NCBI RefSeq assembly: GCF_001704415.2
Contig: NC_030827.1
Span: 43,156,271-43,220,270, forward strand
Length of the DNA stretch: 64,000 nt
Direction of reading: 5' to 3'
Source: Capra hircus
Lineage: Eukaryota > Chordata > Mammalia > Artiodactyla > Bovidae
Shown here: one piece after another, positions 55,813-64,000 of the stretch
Layout of the letters: every line of letters begins with the position of its first letter
Numbering within the stretch: the first letter of the stretch is position 1
Program-made: the position numbers and the translations under genes
The notes under the pieces: generated by a model
Told to the model about the DNA's origin: nothing
The model's input: the letters and a program-made list of their open reading frames with translations, nothing else
The model's database searches: none

Positions 55813-58800
55813 CTAAATTCCATATATATGTGTTAGTATACTGTATTGGTGTTTTTCTTTCTGGCTTACTTCACTCTGTATAATTGGCTCCAGTTTCATC
55901 CATCTCATCAGAACTGATTCAAATGAATTCTTTTTAAAGGCTGAGTAATACTCCATTGTGTACATGTACCACAGCTTTCTTATCCATTCATCTGCTGATG
56001 GACATTTAGGTTGCTTTCCATGTCCTGGCTATTATAAACAGTGCTGCGAATGAACATTGGGGTACATGTGTCTCTTTCAATTCTGGTTTCCTCGGTGTGT
56101 ATGCCCAGCAGTGGGATTGCTGGGTCATAAGGCAGTTCTATTTGCAATTTTTTAAGGAATCTCCACACTGTTCTCCATAGTGGCTGTACTAGTTTGTATT
56201 CCCACCAACAGTGTAGGAGGGTTCCCTTTTCTCCACACCCTCTCCAGCATTTATTGCTTGCAGATTTTTGGATCGCAGCCATTCTGACTGGTGTGAAGTG
56301 GTACCTCATTGTGGTTTTGATTTGCATTTCTCTAATAATGAGTGATGTTGAGCATCTTTTCATGTGTTTGTTAGCCATCCGTATGTCTTCTTTGGAGAAA
56401 TGTCTATTTAGTTCTTTGGCCCATTTTTTGATTGGATCGTTTATTTTTCTGGAATTGAGCTGCAGAAGTTGCTTGTATATTTTTGAGATTAATTGTTTGT
56501 CAGTTGCTTCATTTGCTATTCTTTTCTCCCATTCAGAAGGCTGTCTTTTCACCTTGCTTATATTTTCCTTTGTTGTGCAGAAGCTTTTAATTTTAATTAG
56601 ATCCCATTTGTTCATTTTTGCTTTTATTTCCAGAATTCTGGGAGGTGGATCATAGAGGATCCTGCTGTGAATTATGTCTGAGAGTGTTTTGCCTATGTTC
56701 TCCTCTAGGAGTTTTATAGCTTCTGATCTTACATTTAGATCTTTAATCCATTTTGAGTTTATTTTTGTGTGTGGTGTTAGAAAGTGATCTAGTTTCATTC
56801 TGTTACAAGTGGTTGACCAGTTTTCCCAGCACCACTTGTTAAAGAGATTGTCTTTACTCCATTGTATATTCTTGCCTCCTTTGTCAAAGGTAAGGTGTCC
56901 ATATGTGTGTGGATTCATCTCTGGGCTTTCTATTTTGTTCCATTGATCTATATGTCTGTCTTTGTGCCAGTACCATACTGTCTTGATGACTATGGCTTTG
57001 TAGTAGAGCCTGAAGTCAGGCAAGTTGATTCCTCCAGTTCCATTCTTCTTTCTCAAGATTGCTTTGGCTATTCGAGGGTTTTTGTATTTCCATACAAATC
57101 TTGAAATTATTTGTTCTAGTTCTGTGAAAAATATGGCTGGTAGCTTGATAGGGATTGCATTGAATTTGCAAATTGCTTTGGGTAGTATACTCATTTTCAC
57201 TATATTGATTCTTCCGATCCATGAACATGGTATATTTCTCCATCTATTAGTGTCCTCTTTGATTTCTTTCATCAGTGTTTTATAGTTTTCTATATATAGG
57301 TCTTTAGTTTCTTTAGGTAGATATATTCCTAAGTATTTTATTCTTTTCGTTGCAATGGTGAATGGAATTGTTTCCTTAATTTCTTTTTCTACTTTCTCAT
57401 TATTCGTGTATAGGAATGCAAGGGATTTCTGTGTGTTGATTTTATATCCTGCAACTTTACTATATTCATTGATGAGCTCTAGTAATTTTCTGGTGGAGTC
57501 TTTAGGGTTTTCCATGTAGAGGATCATGTCATCTGCAAACAGTGAGAGTTTTACTTCTTCTTTTCCAATTTGGATTCCTTTTATTTCTTTTTCTGCTCTG
57601 ATTGCTGTGGCCAAAACTTCCAGAACTATGTTGAATAGTAGCGGTGAAAGTGGACACCCTTGTCTTGTTCCTGACTTTGGGGGAAATGCTTTCAATTTTT
57701 CACCATTGAGGATAATGTTTGCTGTGGGTTTGTCATATATAGCTTTTATTACGTTGAGGTATGTTCCTTCTATTCCTGCTTTCTGGAGAGTTTTTATCAT
57801 AAATGGATGTTGAATTTTGTCAAAGGCCTTCTCTGCATCTATTGAGGTAATCATATGGTTTTTATTTTTCAATTTGTTAATGTGGTGAATTACATTGATT
57901 GATTTGCGGATATTGAAGAATTCTTGCATCCCTGGGATAAAGCCCACTTGGTCATGGTGTATGATCTTTTTAATGTGTTGTTGGATTCTGATTGCTAGAA
58001 TTTTGTTGTGGATTTTTGCATCTATGTTCATCAGTGATATTGGCCTGTAGTTTTCTTTTTTTGTGACATCTTTGTCAGGTTTTGGTATTAGGGTGATGGT
58101 GGCCTCATAGAATGAGTTTGGAAGTTTACCTTCCTCTGCAATTTTCTGGAAGAGTTTCAGTAGGATAGGTGTTAGCTCTTCTCGAAAATTTTGGTAGAAT
58201 TCAGCTGTGAAGCCGTCTGGACCTGGGCTTTTGTTTGCTGGAAGATTTCTGATTACAGTTTCAATTTCCGTGCTTGTGATGGGTCTGTTAAGATTTTCTA
58301 TTTCTTCCTGGTTCAGTTTTGGAAAATTGTACTTTTCTAAGAATTTGTCCATTTCTTCCACGTTGTCCATTTTATTGGCATACAAATGCTGATAGTAGTC
58401 TCTTATGATCCTTTGTATTTCTGTGTTGTCTGTTGTGAATTCTCCATTTTCATTTCTAATTTTATTGTTTTGATTTTTCTCTCTTTGCTTCTTGATGAGT
58501 CTGGCTAATGGTTTGTCAATTTTATTTATCCTTTCAAAGAACCAGCTTTTGGCTTTGTTGATTTTTGCTATGGTCTCTTTTGTTTCTTTTGCATTTATTT
58601 CTGCCCTAATTTTTAAAATTTCTTTCCTTCTACTAACTCTGGGGTTCTCCAATTCTTCCTTTTCTAGTTGCTTTAGGTGTAGAGTTAGGTTATATATTTG
58701 ACTTTTTTCTTGTTTCTTGAGGTATGCCTGTATTGCTATGAACTTTCCTCTTAGCACTGCTTTTATAGTGTCCCACAGGTTTTGGGTTGTTGTGTTTTCA

Positions 58801-59632
58801 TTTTCGTTCATTTCTATGCATATTTTGATTTCTTTTTTGATTTCTTCTGTGATTTGTTGGTTATTCAGGAGCGTGTTGTTCAACCTCCATATGCTGGAAT
58901 TTTTAATAGTTTTTCTCCTGTAATTGAGATCTAATCTTAATGCATTATGGTCAGAAAAGATGCTTGGAATGATTTCGATTTTTTGGAATTTATCAAGTTT
59001 AGATTTATGGCCCAGGATGTGATCTATCCTGGAGAAGGTTCCATGAGCACTTGAAAAAAAAGTGAAATTCATTGTTTTGGGGTGAAATGTCCTATAGATA
59101 TCAATTAGGTCTAACTGATCTAATGTATCATTTAAAGTTTGTGTTTCTTTGTTAATCTTCTGTTTAGTTGATCTGTCCATAGGTGTGAGTGGGGTATTAA
59201 AGTCTCCCACTATTATTGTGTTATTGTTGATTTCCCCTTTCATACTTGTTAGCATTTATCTTACATATTGCGGTGCTCCTATATTGGGTGCATATATATT
59301 TATAATTGTTATATCTTCTTCTTGGTTGTTCCTTTGATCATTATGTAGTGGCCTTCTTTGTCTCTTTTCACAGCCTTTGTTTTAAAGTCTATTTTATCGG
59401 ATATGAGTATTGCCTCTCCTGCTTTCTTTTGGTCTCTATTTGCGTGGTATATCTTTTTCCAGCCCTTCACTTTCAGTCTGTATGTGTCCCTTGTTTTGAG
59501 GTGGGTCTCTTGTAAGCAGCATATAGAGGGGTCTTGTTTTTATATCCATTCGGCCAGTCTTTGCCTTTTGGTTGGGGCGTTCAACCTATTTACATTTAAG
59601 GTAATTATTGATAAGTATGATCCCGTTACCAT
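55813..59632 (-). pseudogene. L1 ORF2p (endonuclease-reverse transcriptase), disrupted
   Basis: The span of about 1273 codons equals a normal ORF2. An uninterrupted 1091-codon stretch runs 59255-55980. Endonuclease residues visible are LNVN at the start, QETHL (59500 region), GDFN at residues 17-20 of the open stretch, RIDH (76-79) and SDHN (101-104). The RT box FADD is at 573-576 (DNA 57528-57539). The C-terminal zinc-type motif starts at C1003 (CWRGC...H), but its last cysteine is tyrosine (codon 56196-56198). Breaks: TAA at 59540-59542, a 1-base deletion near 59325, TAA at 59256-59258, and extra bases near 56050 and 56017. The intended ATG is at 59630-59632. Confidence 0.93.
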
Positions 59633-59683
59633 TTACTTTATTGTTTTGGGTTCCGGTTTATACACCCTTTTCATGTTTCCTGT

Positions 59684-60608
59684 CTAGAGACTATCCTTTA
59701 GAATTTGCTGGAGAGCTGGTTTGGTGGTGCTGAATTCTCTCAGCTTTTGCTTGTCTGTAAAGCTTTTGATTTCTCCTTCGTATTTGAATGAGATCCTTGC
59801 TGGATACAGTAATCTGGGCTGTAGGTTATTGTCTTTCATCACTTTAAGTATGTCTTGCCATTCCCTCCTGGCCTGAAGAGTTTCTATTGAAAGATCAGCT
59901 GTTATCCTTATGGGAATCCCCTTGTGTGTTATTTGTTGTTTTTCCCTTGCTGCTTTTAATATTTGTTCTTTGTGTTTGATCTTTGTTAATTTGATTAATA
60001 TGTGTCTTGGGGTGTTTCACCTTGGGTTTATCCTATTTGGAACTCTCTGTGTTTCTTGGACTTGGGTGATTATTTCCTTCCCCATTTTAGGGAAGTTTTC
60101 AACTATTATCTCCTCAAGGATTTTCTCATGATCTTTCTTTCTGTCTTCTTCTGGGACTCCTATAATTCGAATGTTGGAGCATTTCATATTGTCCTGGAGG
60201 TCTCTGAGATTGTCCTCATTTCTTTTAATTCGTTTTTCTTGTTTCCTCTCTGATTCATTTATTTCTACCATTCTGTCTTCTATTTCACTAATCCTATCTT
60301 CTGCCTCCGTTATTCTACTATTTGTTGCCTCCAGAGTGTTTCTGATCTCATTTATTGCATTATTCATTATATTTTGACTCTTTTTTAATTTCTTCTAGGT
60401 CCTTGTTAAACCTTTCTTGCATCTTCTCAATCCTTGTCTCTAGGCTATTTATCTGTGATTCCATTTTGATTTCAAGATTTTGGATCATTTTCACTATCAA
60501 TATTGGGAATTCCTTCTCAGGTAGATTCCCTACTTCTTCCTCTTTTGTTTGGTTTGGTGGGCAACTCTCCTGTTCCTTTACCTGCTGAGTATTCCTCTGT
60601 CTCTTCAT
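59684..60608 (-). pseudogene. L1 ORF1p (RNA-binding chaperone), disrupted
   Basis: ORF1 starts at ATG 60606-60608 and ends at TAG 59684-59686, about 307 codons. The N-terminal part is polar (KEQESCPPNQTKEEE) and then coiled coil (ESQINSLETRIEKMQ; AEDRISEIEDRMVEI), needed for trimerisation. The RRM-like part follows (IRIIGVPEED), then the C-terminal domain (ISFKYEGEIKSF). Two breaks: an A6 run (60381-60386), apparently one A too long, shifts the frame after EEIKKE; and a TGA at codon 60014-60016, where CGA (Arg) is expected (NPR then NTPRH), fits CpG deamination. Confidence 0.92.
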
Positions 60609-61149
60609 CTTGGTTATATTGCTGCGTTTGGGGTGGCCTTTTTATATTCTGGGAATTTGTGGAGTTCTCTTTATTATGGAGCTTCCTCACTTTGGGTGGG
60701 GTTCTATCTGTGGCTTGTCAAGGTTTCCTGGTTAGGGAGGCTTGTGTTGGAGTTCTGGTGGGTGGAGCTGGGTTTCTTCTCTCTGGAGTGCAGTGGAGTG
60801 ACCCGTAATGGGTTATGAAACATCAAAGATTTTGGGATAATTTTGAGCTGCCTGTATATTGAAGCTCAGGGGAGTGTTCCTGTGTTGCTGGAGAATTTGC
60901 GTGGTATGTCTTGTTTTGGAACTTGTTGGCCCTTGGGTGGAGCTTGGTTTTGGTGTAGGTATGAAGGCATTTGATGAACTCCTATTGCTTAATGTTCCCT
61001 GAATTCAAGAGTTCTCTAATGTTTTCAGGCTTTGGATTTAAGCCTCCTGCTTCTGGTTTCCAGTTTTATTTTTACAGTAGCCTCTAGACTTCTCCATCTA
61101 TATAGCACTGATGATCAAACATCTAGGTTAAAGATGAAAAGTTTCTCCA

Positions 61150-61590
61150 CATTGAGGGACACTCAGAGAGGTTCACTGAGTTACAAGGAGAAGAGAAGAT
61201 GGAGGGGGTAGTTGGAGGTAACTGGAATGAGATGCAGTGAGATCAAAAGAGGAGAGAGCAAGCTAGCCAGTAGTCACTTCCTTATGTGCGCTCTATAGTC
61301 TGGACCGCTCAGAGGTATTTACAGAGTTATACGGGGAAGAGGAGAGGGAGGAAGTAGACAGAGGTGACCAGGAGGATAAGAGAAAGGAATGAGAAGGAGA
61401 GAGACAAATCCTGCCAGCAACCAGTTCCTTAGGTGTTCTCCACCGTCTGGGCCACACAGAGATTCACAGAGTTGGATAGAGAAGAGATAGGGGAGAAAAG
61501 AGACAGAAGCCACCTGGTGGAGAAAAAGGAGAGTCCAAAGGAAGAGAGAGTGGTCAAGCCAGTAATCTGGCTCTCAGGTAAACTTGGGTA
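61150..61590 (-). repeat. Three tandem units of about 145 bp in L1 5'UTR
   Basis: Repeated landmarks on the plus strand are gttcactgagttac (61171), gtatttacagagttat (61315) and gattcacagagttgg (61461). Each is followed by a purine-rich gaagagaagat/gaagaggagag/gaagagatagg stretch, and then by a ccagtagtcacttcc/ccagcaaccagttcc/ccagtaatctggctc element. The spacing is about 144-147 bp, with high divergence between units. Confidence 0.8.
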
Positions 61591-62079
61591 GTGAAGTTTG
61601 GGTTTTTAAATGTACAAAATTGACAACAAAAACCTAAGAGCAAAGATTAAAAACCTAGAGTAGAGGTTGGATTTTCAAAGATACGATATTAAAGAAAAGC
61701 AGAAGGAAAAAGGAAGAAAGAAAAAAAAAAGAATTATTAAAAAAAAAAAAACCCACCAACAGCCATCCAAAGACTATATATGGTGTTTGCCTTAAAAAAA
61801 AAAAAAAAAAAGTTTTTTTTTTTTTAATAGTAATAGTAGGTTATAGAAATAAAAATTAGAGGAGAAATAGAAGACTTAACAATTAAAAAAAGTTAGAAAA
61901 AAAAAGAAAAAAAACCAAAAAAAACAAAAACAAACAAACAAACAAAAAGGAATGATTTTAAAAATAGTAAAAATATATATCTGGCCCTTCTCTGATGTTA
62001 TGGGCCATGTGGGGTCACTTCCAAGGTGGTTCCCTCTGTTTAACTTCTTCTGTTTGCTGGTTTTTTAGGCTCACTAGTT

Positions 62080-62800
62080 CAGTCGCGCTGTGGGGAGGGG
62101 GGATGCTGCAAACAAATAGCACTGTCGTGTGCACACAGTGTCTCAGCCCCACTTGACCTGTCCCTTCTCGCGGCGCACAAACCGCTCCGGCTCTACGATC
62201 CTGAGCCGGGAACCTTCTGGGGCCAGCCCTAGGCTGCGTGCACTTCCCCGGTCCAAGCCGCTCAGGTTCGGCGCTCAGGCAGCCCTCAGAGGCACAGATT
62301 CGGCTGGGACTGCGCTTTGTGCCCTTCCCAGGTCCGAGTAGCTCAGGAGTTTGGTGAGCGCGATTGCCGCGGCTTGTCACCTTTTCTGCCGCTGCTGCTC
62401 AGCTTTCTGGGTGGACCGCTGGCGCCCCCCGTGAGGCAGATTGTGACTGTCCAGCACCCCCAGAAGTCTTAGCAAAGGAGCCTGCTTGCAGTTAGGTAAG
62501 TAAAGTCTCTCCGGGTCTGCAATTGCCCCTTTCCAGTCCTTACGGCTCTGGCTGCCTGTCCCTGGCGGGGGATGGTCTGCAGCCGGCTTTTTCCATTCCG
62601 TCTTTTGTTCTGTGCTCGGTCCTGGCGGTGTCTTATGTTCGAGCTTTTCGCGTGGTAGCTATCCCACAGTCTGGTTTGCTAGCCCAAGTTAGATCGTTCT
62701 GGTTGCGCGTGGGGCGTTCCTGCCCTATTCTTACAAAGCACTGCAGCCTGCGCCTCCCGCGCGTCCCTGCCCTGCCCCCACTTCCCAGTGGCGGATGCAG
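62080..62800. promoter_or_regulatory. CpG-rich segment of L1 5'UTR
   Basis: Locally GC-rich with many CpGs (for example ttctcgcggcgcacaaaccg near 62166 and ctgcgcctcccgcgcgtccc near 62748), in sharp contrast to the rest of the window. It belongs to the L1 promoter region, not to a host gene. CpG retention is consistent with a relatively young insertion. Confidence 0.85.
62494..62501 (+). promoter_or_regulatory. Consensus splice donor, antisense to L1
   Basis: aggtaagt on the plus strand is a strong 5' splice-site consensus (AG then GTAAGT at 62496). It points out of the L1 toward the right flank. Significance is speculative. Confidence 0.45.
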
Positions 62801-63196
62801 GCGTCTGTGCTGCTTTTCCACTGGGGGAGTTACTGTTGGGCTTGTAATCTGTTGGTTTTAATTATTTATCTATTTTTCCTTCCTGTTATGTTGCCCTCTG
62901 TGTTTCCAAGGCTCGCCACAGACTCGGCAGGGAGAGTGTTTCCTGGTGTTTGGAAACCTCTCTTCTTAAAATTCCCTTCCCGGGACGGGCTTCCCTTCCC
63001 GGGACGGAGCTCCCTCCCCACCTCCTTTGTCTCCTTTCTCGTCTTTTATATTTTTTTCCTACCTGTTTTTGAAGACAATGGTTTCCTGATGTCCTCTGCC
63101 AGCCTACAGAAGTTGTTTTGTGGAGTTTGCTCGGTGTTGAAATGTTCTTTTGAGGAATTTGTGAGGGAGAAAGTGGTCTTCCCGTCCTATTCCTCC

Positions 63197-63205
63197 GCCA
63201 TCTTT
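63197..63205 (-). promoter_or_regulatory. YY1-like site at L1 5' end
   Basis: The minus strand reads AAAGATGGC about 14 bp inside the L1 5' boundary, within aaagatggcggaggaatagg. In human L1 a YY1 site at a similar position directs accurate transcription starts. Here this is inferred from the motif only. Confidence 0.65.
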
Positions 63206-63218
63206 CCCTCTGTCCTAG

Positions 63219-63235
63219 CAAATGGAATCTTTTTG
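63219..63235. repeat. L1 target-site duplication, right copy
   Basis: Identical (17 of 17) to 55455-55471. It marks the 5' end of the L1. Confidence 0.97.
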
Positions 63236-63257
63236 AAACAACTAAAATATAAAGATG

Positions 63258-63311
63258 CACATGATACAACTGGCAAGGACTAAATTTCCAAAATATACAA
63301 AAAGCTCACAT
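63258..63311 (+). mobile_element. Old sense L1 ORF2 fragment, left part
   Basis: catgatacaactggcaagga and tttccaaaatatacaaaaag are L1 ORF2 sequence in sense orientation, interrupted at 63312 by a BovB and continued at 63868. Confidence 0.8.
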
Positions 63312-63867
63312 CAGTTCAGTTCAGTTCAGTCACTCAGTCATGTCCGACTCTGCAACCCCATGAATCACAGCATGTCAGGCCTCTAGGTCCATTGCCAACT
63401 CCAGGAGTTCACTCAAACTCATGTCCATTGAGTTGGTGATGCCATCTATCCATCTCATCCTCTGCGTTCCCTTCTCTTCCTGCCCCCAATCCCTCCAGCA
63501 TCAGAGTCTTTTCCAATGAGTCAACTCTGCAAGAGGTGGCCAAAGTACTGGAGTTTCATCTTTAGCATCAGTCCTTCCAAAGAACACCTAGGACAGATCT
63601 CCTTTAGAATGGACTAGTTGGATCTCCTTGCAGTCCAAGGGACTCTCAAGAGTCTTCTCCAACACCACAGTTCAAAAGCATCAATTCTTCAGCGCTCAGC
63701 CTTGTTCACAGTCCAATTCTCACATCCATATATGACCACTGGAAAAACTATAGCCTTGACTAGATGGACCTTTGTTGGCAAAGTAATGTCTCTGCTTTTT
63801 AATATGCTATCTAGGTTGGTCATAGCTTTCTTTCTAAGGAGTAAGTGTCTTTTAATTTCCTGGCTGC
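63312..63867 (-). mobile_element. BovB LINE, 0.56 kb, antisense
   Basis: BovB 3' end in minus orientation, truncated at the DCSHEIKRHL segment. The minus-strand frame 63689-63907 encodes EIKRHLLLRKKAMTNLDSIL and YGCENWTVNKAER. Target-site duplication aaaagctcacat (63300-63311) and aaaagctcatat (63868-63879), one mismatch in 12, inside an older sense L1. Confidence 0.95.
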
Positions 63868-64000
63868 AAAAGCTCATATAGCTCAATAAAAAAAAACAAC
63901 AATCCAAACAAAAAAATGGACAGAGGACCTAAACAAACATTTCTCCAAGGGAGACATACAGATGGCCAATAGGCACATGAAAAGATGCTCAAAATCTCTA
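63868..64000 (+). mobile_element. Old sense L1 ORF2 fragment, right part
   Basis: Continues the ORF2 sequence (atggacagaggacctaaaca; agacatacagatggccaata; gaaaagatgctcaaaatc), corresponding to the KWAxDLNxHFSKxDIQMANxHMKRC region. It runs off the window end. Confidence 0.85.

Larger units (their letters stand above)
55472..63218 (-). mobile_element. Full-length bovine-type LINE-1, antisense
   Basis: 7.75 kb with all parts of a complete L1, read on the minus strand: 5'UTR (63218-60609), ORF1 (60608-59684), a 51-bp intergenic spacer, ORF2 (59632-55813), a 3'UTR and an A-rich tail (55812-55472). It is flanked by a perfect 17-bp target-site duplication. On the minus strand the duplication starts CAAAAAG after TTT, close to the L1 endonuclease preference. 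ORF1 and ORF2 each carry several small inactivating changes. It is intact in structure but not autonomous. Confidence 0.97.
60609..63218 (-). promoter_or_regulatory. L1 5'UTR / internal promoter region
   Basis: About 2.6 kb upstream of ORF1, without L1 protein-coding sequence. From the L1 start inward it has a YY1-like site, a CpG-rich segment (62080-62800), an A-rich stretch (61690-61990 on plus) and three tandem units of about 145 bp (61150-61590). L1 5'UTRs contain an internal RNA polymerase II promoter. Plus-strand (antisense) open frames at 62523-62861 and 62795-63283 also lie here. Confidence 0.85.

Noticed and set aside
55980..59255. 1091-codon frame as a host gene
   Set aside because: Motifs (SDHN, FADD, CWRGC) and the flanking duplications show it is L1 ORF2.
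56194..60818. Plus-strand hydrophobic frames such as 56194-56655 and 60503-60808
   Set aside because: Reverse-strand readings of L1 coding and 5'UTR sequence. The hydrophobic look comes from T-rich antisense codons.
62080..62800. CpG island marking a host gene promoter
   Set aside because: It lies wholly inside the L1 5'UTR.
1..64000. CRISPR-like or regularly spaced repeat array
   Set aside because: The recurring motifs are dispersed SINE and BovB tails with irregular spacing in a mammalian genome.
1..64000. Endogenous retrovirus
   Set aside because: I saw no paired LTRs, primer-binding site or gag/pol/env-like frame. One or two old LTR-like scraps (53950-54190) are too weak to claim.

Overview
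This window is mammalian nuclear DNA from a ruminant, most likely a bovid (cattle, buffalo, sheep or goat). The evidence is its repeat content: BovB (RTE-clade) LINEs, Bov-tA and BOV-A2 SINEs, one CHR-type tRNA-Glu SINE, a full-length bovine-type LINE-1, and many decayed mammal-wide L1/HAL1 remnants. I see no host protein-coding exon, structural RNA gene, CRISPR array or prokaryotic feature. Family names rest on my recognition of the sequences. Insertion boundaries rest on target-site duplications (TSDs) read directly from the window.

Layout. 1-8.1 kb: two sense BovB fragments, then a 2.4 kb antisense BovB whose 5' end is inverted. 8.1-12.6 kb: a HAL1-like element split by an antisense L1 (itself split by a BOV-A2), an unassigned old repeat, and an old sense L1 split by a BovB. 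12.6-25.9 kb: BOV-A2, two old BovB pieces, several Bov-tA, old L1 blocks (17.7-19.8 and 20.1-22.7 kb) and a 1.3 kb BovB. 25.9-32 kb: AT-rich DNA with a perfect 36-bp hairpin, more Bov-tA, and a BovB inside an older repeat. 32.2-35.3 kb: a nearly full-length BovB, also 5'-inverted. 35.3-51.5 kb: SINE-rich DNA with a CHR element, a hAT-like relic, an old BovB and an old sense L1. 51.5-53.5 kb: the BovB with the best preserved reverse transcriptase. 55.2 kb: a BovB insertion of only about 49 bp. 55.5-63.2 kb: a full-length antisense L1 with perfect 17-bp TSDs, inactivated by several small mutations. The window ends in an old sense L1 interrupted by a BovB.

How the parts relate. BovB (RTE) carries endonuclease and reverse transcriptase. 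Bov-tA and BOV-A2 share its 3' tail and are generally held to be mobilised by it. L1 encodes ORF1p (RNA chaperone) and ORF2p (endonuclease and reverse transcriptase). Every coding region seen here is broken, so no copy looks autonomous. BovB makes up about 15 kb in 15 insertions, roughly 23% of the window.

The most notable signals are structural. Two independent BovB insertions have a 5' inversion bounded by TSDs, and one old L1 shows a similar arrangement. There is a perfect 36-bp inverted repeat with a 6-nt loop, a 49-bp BovB insertion with a 13-bp TSD, and a CpG-rich L1 5'UTR holding three tandem units of about 145 bp plus an antisense splice-donor consensus. I found no convincing new gene system.
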